Below the pieces are notes generated by a model, which was not told where the DNA came from, ran no database searches, and worked only from the letters and a program-made list of their open reading frames with translations. Shown piece after piece: positions 5,676 to 10,532 of a DNA stretch of 10,532 nucleotides. Every line of letters begins with the position of its first letter. The stretch's first letter is position 1. The DNA lies in NCBI GenBank assembly GCA_035295985.1, contig DATHBT010000340.1, positions 1 to 10,532 of the forward strand. The letters run 5' to 3'. Made by a program: the position numbers and the translations under genes. This DNA comes from JAIVGV01 sp035295985. Lineage in GTDB: Bacteria > Acidobacteriota > Blastocatellia > Pyrinomonadales > Pyrinomonadaceae.

Positions 5676-7118
5676 TCAGACCTGCGGCGGCAGGGTCTCC
5701 TCGCCGACGGCGTGGAGCGTCATCGAGCTTGAGAGGCCGAGGCCCGAAAGCCGGCCGGCCATGACGACGATGATCTGCCCCTGATGCACGAAGCCCGCTT
5801 CGAGAAGCGCGCGGTCGCCCGTCTGGATCAGATCGCGCGTGCTGTCGGTCGGCTCGTGGAGGAGCGACTCGATCCCCCAGATGAGCGCCAGCTCGTCGCG
5901 GACGGCCTGCGTCGTAGTCAGCGCGAAGATCCGCTGCTCGGGCCGAAGCGCCGAGAGGCGGCGGGCCATCAGCCCCGACTCGGTGAAGACGGCGATCACC
6001 TGCGCGCCCATCTCCTCGGCCGCGAACGACGCCGCCTCGCAGATCGCGCGGCTGACGCGCCCAGACTGCCGCCCGCTCCACTGCCGCTCCACCCGCCCCG
6101 ACTGCCCGCGCCCCGACTCGGCCGACTCGATGATGCGCGACATCGTGGCGACGGCCGCGACGGGGTACTTGCCCGTCGCCGTCTCGCCCGAGAGCATCAC
6201 CGCGTCCGTCCCGTCCCACACCGCGTTCGCCACGTCCGACGCCTCGGCGCGCGTGGGCCGCGGCTCCTCGATCATCGACTGCAACATCTGCGTCGCCGTG
6301 ATGACGAACTTTTCGGCGCGGTTCGCGTCCTCGATGATCCGCTTCTGATAGACGGGCACCAGCTCGACGCTCGTCTCCACGCCCAGATCGCCGCGCGCGA
6401 CCATGACGCCGTCCGAGGCTGCGATGATCTTGTCCAGGTTATCAATCGCCTCGGCCTTCTCGATCTTGGAGACCAGCGGCTGCTTGCCGCCCGCCGCTTT
6501 GATCAGGGCCTTCGCCTCCTCGCAGTCCTCGGCCTTGCGGACGAAGGAGAGGGCGATGTAGTCGGCCCCCTGCCGGACGGCGAAGTTGAGATCGCGCCTG
6601 TCCTTGTCGGTGAGCGAGGGGATCGGGAGAGCGACGCCCGGCAGGTTGATGCCCTTGCGCTCGTTGAGCATGCCGCCGTTGACGACGCGGCAGACGACGT
6701 CTGTGTCGGTCGTGCGCTCGACCTGTAGCTCGATCAGGCCGTCGTCGAGGAGTACGCGCGCGCCGGGGCGCACGTCGCGCGGCAGGCCTTCGTAGTTGGT
6801 CGAGACCTCGCGCTCGTCGCCTGCGACGGAGCGCGTGGTGAGCGTGAACTGCGCGTCCGTGTCGAGGGGGACGGCCTTGCCGCCTCTGAGCACGCCCGTC
6901 CTGATCTTCGGCCCCGAGAGATCGACGAGCACGGCGAGCGGCCGGCCCATCTTCTCGGCGGCGGCGCGCGCGCGGCGGATCGTCTCGGTGTGCTCCTCGT
7001 GCGTGCCGTGCGACATGTTGATTCGCACCGCGTTTGCGCCCGCCGCGAAGAGCGCCTCCAAAGTCGCCGGCTCGCGCGACGCCGGCCCCAGCGTCGCCAG
7101 TATCTTGGCTCGTCTCAT
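5676..7118 (-). CDS. pyk: Pyruvate kinase
   Basis: This 480-residue cytosolic glycolytic enzyme converts phosphoenolpyruvate and ADP to pyruvate and ATP. The N-terminus KILATLGPASREP and the barrel motif RINMSHG (32-38; R32, N34, S36, H37) are diagnostic. So are DLSGPKIRTG (66-75), the catalytic lysine in VSKIEKAEAIDNLD (K218), the metal ligands E220 and D244 (ARGDLGVE), and T276 in ITATQML. The B domain spans about 72-165 and the C domain about 340-476. A low-complexity stretch at 336-356, rich in Gly, Ser and Arg with repeated SGR and SGRV, interrupts the junction where other pyruvate kinases run straight into the C-domain helix. It is the last gene of the minus-strand run after the TlpA-like gene. 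The ATG at 7118 has no ribosome-binding site, and repeats start 13 nt upstream. Confidence 0.97.
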   Translation of the reverse strand: MRRAKILATLGPASREPATLEALFAAGANAVRINMSHGTHEEHTETIRRARAAAEKMGRPLAVLVDLSGPKIRTGVLRGGKAVPLDTDAQFTLTTRSVAGDEREVSTNYEGLPRDVRPGARVLLDDGLIELQVERTTDTDVVCRVVNGGMLNERKGINLPGVALPIPSLTDKDRRDLNFAVRQGADYIALSFVRKAEDCEEAKALIKAAGGKQPLVSKIEKAEAIDNLDKIIAASDGVMVARGDLGVETSVELVPVYQKRIIEDANRAEKFVITATQMLQSMIEEPRPTRAEASDVANAVWDGTDAVMLSGETATGKYPVAAVATMSRIIESAESGRGQSGRVERQWSGRQSGRVSRAICEAASFAAEEMGAQVIAVFTESGLMARRLSALRPEQRIFALTTTQAVRDELALIWGIESLLHEPTDSTRDLIQTGDRALLEAGFVHQGQIIVVMAGRLSGLGLSSSMTLHAVGEETLPPQV

Positions 7119-7131
7119 AAGTTCGTGAATC

Positions 7132-7257
7132 GTAAACCTAAAAGCCGTGACAGGTAAACCGTGACGGGTGACGGGAGAAGGCCAGAAACAGTAAACCGCG
7201 ACGGGTGACAGGAAAATCCGTTTTCTTTCTTGTCACCTGTCGCGGTTTACCTGTCAC
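7132..7257. repeat. Heptad repeat array 3 with inverted copies
   Basis: Read on the plus strand, 7147-7174 is GTGACAG, GTAAACC, GTGACGG, GTGACGG. A second block, 7191-7211, is GTAAACC, GCGACGG, GTGACAG. The same units appear inverted at 7230-7257, which reverse-complemented reads GTGACAG, GTAAACC, GCGACAG, GTGACAA. The tightest stem is 7191-7210 with 7231-7250, 19 of 20 pairs around a 20-nt loop. The first block pairs with 7232-7257 at 24 of 26. An extra GTAAACC lies at 7132-7138. The array occupies nearly all of the 144-nt gap between the TlpA-like and pyruvate kinase genes, ending 5 nt from the former's stop. Confidence 0.88.
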
Positions 7258-7262
7258 TGCTT

Positions 7263-7904
7263 TCAGTTCGCCAGGGCGTCTTTGACTATGCGCTCGACCT
7301 CGGCGGGCATAGTCGAGTCGTAGCCGATGAAGCGCTGGACGAGGCGGCCCTTGCGGTCGAAGATGTAGGTCTGCGGGATGGCATCGTTGTCGGCGAAATA
7401 CAACTGGCTCATCTGCTCGTCGGGGAAGCCGAGCGGGTAGGGGATTTTAAACTCTTTGACGAAGCCCGCGATCTTGGGCCGGTCGTCCTCGCCGCCGACG
7501 TTGATGGCGACCACCTGCAGGCCCTGCGGCCCGTAGCGATTCTGCAAGTCGATCAGGTGCGGCGTCTGCTCACGGCAGGGCGGGCAGTAGGTGGCCCAGA
7601 AGTCGAGGACGAGCACCTTGCCGGCGTAGTCCGAAGGGCGCTGGCTCTGGCCTTCCTCGTTCGTCCAACCGGCGGAGACGAGCCGCGCCTGATCGGTCGG
7701 CGAGAAGCGCGCCGACGTGGTGCGCCCGGCGGCGACGGGCGGCATCGGGAGCGCGGTGCGCGGCAGCTTGTTGCCGCCCGGCGTCTCGGTCTGCGGCGTC
7801 TCGCCCGGCTTGGTCGAGGCCGAGTGCTTCGTGTAGTCCGGCCGGCTGCACGCCGCGGAGAGCGCGAGCGCGGCGGCGATGACGAAAGACGTTGCTGATC
7901 TCAT
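7263..7904 (-). CDS. TlpA/ResA-like thioredoxin-fold lipoprotein
   Basis: The 213-residue product has a lipoprotein signal ending in the lipobox LSAAC (C19). It is therefore predicted to be anchored to a membrane facing the periplasm. A Pro/Thr-rich linker (about 20-60) precedes a TlpA/AhpC-TSA type thioredoxin fold. Its active site is FWATYCPPCREQTP with the CPPC redox pair at 107-110. The cis-proline loop is AIPQTYIFD (P177), and VVAINVGGEDD (131-141) is the usual strand after the active-site helix. Such proteins reduce disulfides in cytochrome c maturation or act as general periplasmic oxidoreductases; no cytochrome biogenesis genes are visible nearby. The gene lies 73 nt after YacG and before pyruvate kinase. 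The ATG at 7904 lacks a Shine-Dalgarno sequence and starts 3 nt from palindrome 4. Confidence 0.92.
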   Translation of the reverse strand: MRSATSFVIAAALALSAACSRPDYTKHSASTKPGETPQTETPGGNKLPRTALPMPPVAAGRTTSARFSPTDQARLVSAGWTNEEGQSQRPSDYAGKVLVLDFWATYCPPCREQTPHLIDLQNRYGPQGLQVVAINVGGEDDRPKIAGFVKEFKIPYPLGFPDEQMSQLYFADNDAIPQTYIFDRKGRLVQRFIGYDSTMPAEVERIVKDALAN

Positions 7905-7907
7905 TAC

Positions 7908-7978
7908 AGTTTTCAGTTTTCAGTTTTCAGCCTTCAGCTCAGAATGCGGAGTGTTCTGAAAACTGAAAACTGAAAACT
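7908..7978. repeat. Heptad palindrome 4 (23-bp perfect stem)
   Basis: The left arm (7908-7930) is AGTTTTC three times plus AG. The right arm (7956-7978) is its exact reverse complement, 23 of 23 pairs. The loop is 25 nt. On the coding (minus) strand it starts on the last base of the yacG stop codon (7978) and ends 3 nt before the TlpA-like ATG. It is strikingly AT-rich between two GC-rich genes. Confidence 0.92.
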
Positions 7979-8169
7979 CATTCTTCTCCCTGGCTGTTGT
8001 CGTGGCGGCCGAGGTCTTCGGGCGACGGGCGCTCGCCGTGCGCGGGCACGCGGTAGTTCTCGTCCACCCAGTTGCCGAGGTCTAGCAGCTTGCAGCGCTC
8101 GGAGCAGAAGGGGCGGAACTCATCGCCCTGCTGCCCGGCGGGCTTGCCGCAGATGGGACACCGACGCAT
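7978..8169 (-). CDS. yacG: YacG-type zinc-finger protein (DNA gyrase inhibitor family)
   Basis: The 63-residue protein has the full family pattern. A four-cysteine zinc site is made by CPIC (C4, C7) and FCSERC (C22, C26). It is followed by the diagnostic KLLDLGNWVDENYRVP (27-42) and a short acidic tail. Length is typical for the family (about 60-65). In Escherichia coli YacG binds GyrB and blocks DNA gyrase; whether this distant homologue does so is not shown by sequence. It lies 90 nt downstream of the Crp/Fnr gene and upstream of the TlpA-like gene. No ribosome-binding site is seen before the ATG at 8169, which is 2 nt from palindrome 5. Confidence 0.93.
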   Translation of the reverse strand: MRRCPICGKPAGQQGDEFRPFCSERCKLLDLGNWVDENYRVPAHGERPSPEDLGRHDNSQGEE

Positions 8170-8171
8170 AA

Positions 8172-8254
8172 GGCAAAAGTAAAAAGGTGAAGGGCAAAAG
8201 TCAAAGCGCGCGGCGGCGCTGACGGACTTTTGCCTTCACCTTTTTACTTCTGCC
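8172..8254. repeat. Heptad palindrome 5 (about 30-bp imperfect stem)
   Basis: The left arm (8172-8202) parses as G, then GCAAAAG, TAAAAAG, GTGAAGG, GCAAAAG, then TC. The right arm (8225-8254) is its reverse complement except for one substitution and one missing base. The loop (8203-8224) is GC-rich, containing GCGCGCGGCGGCGC. It lies 2 nt from the yacG start and 5 nt from the Crp/Fnr stop, so it again fills the spacer. Confidence 0.88.
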
Positions 8255-8259
8255 CCGAG

Positions 8260-8973
8260 CTACGCCGTCGCGGCCTCGGCCGGGCGGTGCTTGAGGAGGA
8301 TTTTGCGGTCGACGAAGTCTATGACGCCGGCGCGGCGCAGATCGTTCAGGCGGACGGTGACGCTCTCACGCGTGGAGCCGACGATTGACGCGATCTCGCG
8401 GTGCGGGAGGTTGAGATCGATGATCGTGCCGCCCGGGCCGGGGCGGCCGTAACGGTCGGAGAGATCGCAGAGGAGTTTTTCCAGCCGGGCGGGGATGGCG
8501 TCGAGGGCGAAGTCGGCCACGCGGCGCTCCTGTCGTGAAAGTCGTTGACCGAGCAGGCGGAAAGTGTGATCATAAAGCTCGCGACTGTCCCCCATCGCCA
8601 ACTTGAACTCCCCCACCGGAATGCGCAGCAGGCGCGCGTTCTCGAACGCGACCGCCGACATCTGGCGCGCCCCCGCCTCGTAGAGCGCCGACTCGCCGAA
8701 GAGCGAGCCGGCCGGCAAAATGTCTATGACGGCCTCGCGCCCCGTCTCCGGCTCGACGCTGCACAGCTTCACGCGGCCGCGGGCGACGAGGTAGAGCGCG
8801 TCGGGCGCGTCGCCCGCGCGATAGACGAAGCGGCGGCGGCGCACGTCAACCGCGGCCGAGGACGCGGCCAGGCGCGCGACGACGGCCTCGTCCAGGCGCT
8901 CGCCGATGTGGGAGCGGCGTATGATCTCGGCGCGATCCTCGGCGGAGAGGTCGCAGGCCCTTCGGTGCGGCAT
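8260..8973 (-). CDS. Crp/Fnr-family transcriptional regulator
   Basis: The 237-residue regulator has an N-terminal cyclic-nucleotide-type beta barrel at about 25-125 (ALYLVARGRVKL, then LPAGSLFGESALYEAGARQMSAVAF with line breaks in mind: G92-E94 in FGES). A dimerisation helix follows at about 127-160 (ELYDHTFRLLGQRLSRQERR), then a winged helix-turn-helix at about 186-222. The recognition helix reads TRESVTVRLNDLRRAGVI. The CRP residues Arg180 and Glu181 have counterparts R202 and E203, but the Arg185 position is V207 with an Arg one place later. The barrel lacks the 'RS' pair that binds cAMP (here RQMS), and there is no N-terminal cysteine cluster for an Fnr iron-sulfur centre, so the signal is unknown. 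The ATG at 8973 is chosen because AGGTG lies 9 nt upstream and length then matches the family. The open frame continues to 9183 without family-like sequence. Confidence 0.9.
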   Translation of the reverse strand: MPHRRACDLSAEDRAEIIRRSHIGERLDEAVVARLAASSAAVDVRRRRFVYRAGDAPDALYLVARGRVKLCSVEPETGREAVIDILPAGSLFGESALYEAGARQMSAVAFENARLLRIPVGEFKLAMGDSRELYDHTFRLLGQRLSRQERRVADFALDAIPARLEKLLCDLSDRYGRPGPGGTIIDLNLPHREIASIVGSTRESVTVRLNDLRRAGVIDFVDRKILLKHRPAEAATA

Positions 8974-9306
8974 CTGGGGGGACACCTCGGTCGTCAAGAA
9001 GTTCCGGGTTAGATCGTCACGGCCCGGCGACCGCGGCGCGAGGAGAGTCGCGCGGTCAAACCTTCGGGCGTGGGCGGCGCGAACGGGCAAGGTACGGGAG
9101 CGCTTCGGCCGAAAGACCCCGTGGAAGACGCTGGTTCGTTCGTGATTAGTAGTTAACCTTCGTAAGGGAGGTTCGGCAAGCAAAGCGGCCGAACGAGGGC
9201 GAACGGCAACCGTCCTTGATGACCCGGCACTCTAACACGTTGGGGGTGGGGGCGCAAGAACTGTTTCGGGCGGGCGAGGGGGGGCGAGGCGCGGGGCGCC
9301 GAATTT
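8974..9306. other. Divergent regulatory spacer without a gene
   Basis: These 333 bases separate the Crp/Fnr gene (minus) from the receiver-GGDEF gene (plus) and should hold both promoters. I see no convincing -35/-10 pair in either direction; the AT-richest part, 9141-9160, is the likeliest place. Structures present are a bulged hairpin at 9029-9057 (GACCGCG with CGCGGTC, loop containing GGAGAG), the palindrome TTCGGCCGAA at 9104-9113, and an inverted repeat GTTCGGC/GCCGAAC at 9171-9177 and 9188-9194. G-runs occur at 9242-9296. No heptad palindrome occurs here, and no classic TGTGA-N6-TCACA site. Confidence 0.6.
9268..9284 (+). promoter_or_regulatory. Potential G-quadruplex in the GGDEF gene leader
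   Basis: GGGCGGGCGAGGGGGGG offers four G3 tracts within 17 nt with loops of 1, 3 and 1 nt, on the coding strand 22 nt before the ATG at 9307. Two G5 runs separated by one T lie upstream at 9242-9252. If folded in the mRNA it would lie next to the ribosome landing region. This is motif-based only. Confidence 0.5.
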
Positions 9307-10233
9307 ATGCTGAGCAAGTTTAACGTCCTGCTGGTCGAAGACAACGACGACAAGCGGCAACTGCTGAAGGTGGCGCTGGAGATGGCCGGCTACAGCGTGG
9401 TGGTCGCCACGGACGGCGTCGAGGGGTTGCAGGCGGTCGAGTCGCACCCGCCCGATCTGATCGTCACGGACGTGACGATGCCGCGCATGGACGGCTACGA
9501 GATGGTGCGCAAAGTTCGCGCCAACCCGTCCACGCGCTTCATCCCCGTCATCATCCAGACGGCGCTGCGCGGGGAGGCCAACGACGTGCGGCTCGGCGCG
9601 GAGGCCGGCGCGCTCGGCTACATCACCGACCCGACCGACCTCGACCTCCTCCTCGCACGCGCGCGCACGCTGCTCGACTTCAAGAACTACCTCGACACCT
9701 GCGAGGAGGCGGCCTTCACCGATCACCTGACGGGCCTCGCCAACCGCCGCCGCTTCGAGCGGCAGTTGGAGCGCGAGGTCGCGCGCACGCGCCGCTACAG
9801 CCGACCCTTCTGCCTGCTCATCCTCGACATCGATCACTTCAAGCGGGTCAACGACACTCACGGCCACGAAGTCGGCGACGACGTGCTGCGGCGTCTGGCG
9901 AACACCCTGCAGGCCGGCACGCGCGGCATCGACATGGCCGCGCGCATCGGCGGCGAGGAGTTCGCCGTCGTGCTGACCGAGACGGACTTCGAGCGCGGCA
10001 TGGAGGTGGCCGAGCGCCTGCGCGCGGCGGTCAAGGAGACGGCGATTCCCGCGGTCGGCCACGTCACGGTCAGCGTCGGCCTCGCCGAGTTCGGCGCCGC
10101 GACGCCCGACGCCCGCACCCTGTTCGCGGCGGCCGACTCCGCCCTCTACGAGGCCAAGCGCGCCGGCCGCGACCGCGTCTGCTGCCCCGTCGCGCCCGAC
10201 GAGAACCCCGCGGCCGTGCTGGGCGTAAAGTAA
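9307..10233 (+). CDS. Response regulator with GGDEF diguanylate cyclase domain
   Basis: The 308-residue cytoplasmic protein joins a receiver domain (about 5-122) to a GGDEF domain (about 135-292), the PleD/WspR-like layout that makes cyclic di-GMP from two GTP. The receiver has the acidic pair E11/D12, phosphoacceptor D55 (TDVTMPRMDGYE) and T85. The usual invariant lysine (normally T-K-P) is replaced: here it reads ITDPTDLDLL with D108. The GGDEF domain has TDHLTGLANRR (138-148) and LILDIDHFKRVNDTHGH (171-187). It also has an active-type GGEEF (215-219) and an inhibitory RxxD site R206-D209 five residues before it, so catalysis and product feedback both look intact. No partner kinase is visible. 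Start ATG 9307 has no strong ribosome-binding site; a heptad palindrome begins directly after its TAA. Confidence 0.94.
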   Translation: MLSKFNVLLVEDNDDKRQLLKVALEMAGYSVVVATDGVEGLQAVESHPPDLIVTDVTMPRMDGYEMVRKVRANPSTRFIPVIIQTALRGEANDVRLGAEAGALGYITDPTDLDLLLARARTLLDFKNYLDTCEEAAFTDHLTGLANRRRFERQLEREVARTRRYSRPFCLLILDIDHFKRVNDTHGHEVGDDVLRRLANTLQAGTRGIDMAARIGGEEFAVVLTETDFERGMEVAERLRAAVKETAIPAVGHVTVSVGLAEFGAATPDARTLFAAADSALYEAKRAGRDRVCCPVAPDENPAAVLGVK

Positions 10234-10312
10234 AATGATGGATGATGAATGCGGAATGATGAATGAAAGCCAAGCTCTTTAGTTCGTCATTCCGCATTCA
10301 TCATCCATCATT
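10234..10312. repeat. Heptad palindrome 6 (26-bp perfect stem)
   Basis: The left arm begins on the base after the TAA of the GGDEF gene and parses as AATGATG, GATGATG, AATGCGG, AATGA (10234-10259); AATGATG, AATG would complete two more units. The right arm 10287-10312 is the exact reverse complement, 26 of 26 pairs, and G-T wobble extends the stem a few pairs inward. The loop is 27 nt. Unlike the others, about 20 nt with a real ribosome-binding site follow before the next start. Confidence 0.92.
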
Positions 10313-10314
10313 CC

Positions 10315-10329
10315 CGAACCGGAGGTTCG
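10315..10329 (+). promoter_or_regulatory. Short hairpin holding the ribosome-binding site
   Basis: CGAACC (10315-10320) pairs with GGTTCG (10324-10329) around the loop GGA. The ribosome-binding site GGAGG (10321-10325) sits in the loop and the first two bases of the 3' arm, 7 nt before the TTG at 10333. Folding would partly hide it. It can be a translation control point or chance. Confidence 0.5.
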
Positions 10330-10332
10330 ATT

Positions 10333-10532
10333 TTGGCTGATTACAAAGATCGACTGGGCGAGTGGGGCGAGGCGGCGCGGCGCAAGGCGCGCGAATTGGA
10401 CGAGCGCTACAAGATCAAGGAGCGGGTCGAGGAGGGCGCGCGCAACGCCCAGGAGGCGGCCCGCCGCGGCGCGGCGCGCGTGGCCGAGGAGACGGAGCGC
10501 GCGCGCGAGGAGGCCGAGCGGCTGGGAGAGGA
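10333..10532 (+). CDS. Charged, helical protein of unknown function (5' part only)
   Basis: A frame opens with TTG at 10333, set by GGAGG 7 nt upstream, and stays open to the window edge (66 codons plus two bases). The visible part begins MADYKDRLGEWGEAARRKAR and continues as an almost uninterrupted run of Glu, Arg, Lys and Ala, with DERYKIKERVEEG at 23-35 and repeated AREEAER-like segments after 48. This predicts a long amphipathic helix or coiled coil, without signal peptide or membrane segment in the part seen. Stress-related LEA/apolipoprotein-like helical proteins and membrane-associated coiled-coil proteins look like this, but I do not recognise a family. The 3' end is outside the window. 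Confidence 0.7.
   Translation, partial: MADYKDRLGEWGEAARRKARELDERYKIKERVEEGARNAQEAARRGAARVAEETERAREEAERLGE

Noticed and set aside
5784..6728. Large plus-strand frame opposite pyruvate kinase
   Set aside because: It is an Arg/Asp/Leu-rich antisense product typical of high-GC genes, while the minus strand encodes an intact conserved enzyme.
8974..9183. N-terminal extension of the Crp/Fnr protein
   Set aside because: The extra 70 residues are basic, not family-like, and the 237-residue form has AGGTG upstream and the normal length.
9216..9236. Promoter TTGATG ... TCTAAC before the GGDEF gene
   Set aside because: The two boxes are only 9 nt apart; no acceptable spacing was found.
26..10312. 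Tandem repeats as CRISPR arrays
   Set aside because: Units are 7 nt, contiguous and inverted, with no unique spacers of regular length and no cas genes.

Overview
The window is a GC-rich bacterial chromosome segment that looks like Acidobacteriota, probably class Blastocatellia (inference). The best clue is a secreted von Willebrand factor A protein (4621-5586) of the kind expanded as the 'VWFA-related Acidobacterial domain' family. Other clues are an acidobacterial-style Crp/Fnr regulator, high GC, and spacers built from heptanucleotide repeats. There are eleven protein genes plus a nine-codon gene tail at the left edge. No tRNA, rRNA, IS element or CRISPR array was seen.

Left part, plus strand (1-3254): the tail of an unidentified gene, a MacB/FtsX-type ABC permease, its LolD/MacB-type ATPase, a small one-helix membrane protein, and a secreted LolA-like protein. 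The last has its own consensus promoter (TTGACA-N16-TATAAT) overlapping the end of the preceding gene. Together they look like a lipoprotein-trafficking or envelope-export module. A 19-bp hairpin (3271-3321) closes it.

Middle part, plus strand (3461-5586): a radical SAM/SPASM-like enzyme of unknown substrate and the VWFA protein. A GC-rich hairpin (5612-5649) separates the latter from the convergent minus-strand block.

Right part, minus strand (8973 down to 5676): Crp/Fnr regulator, YacG zinc protein, TlpA-like thioredoxin lipoprotein, pyruvate kinase, in that transcriptional order. A 333-base divergent spacer leads to a plus-strand receiver-GGDEF diguanylate cyclase, followed by the start of a charged helical protein that runs off the window.

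The most unusual signal is in the spacers. Six of the co-directional gene-gene junctions are filled almost exactly, stop codon to start codon, by inverted repeats whose arms are tandem 7-base units. Four are perfect 23-32 bp stems and two are imperfect. Each junction uses a different heptamer, yet the two arms at a junction match each other. They do not occur in the one divergent or the one convergent spacer, and five of the six downstream genes lack a Shine-Dalgarno sequence. I regard this heptad-palindrome spacer system as the main candidate for something under-described.
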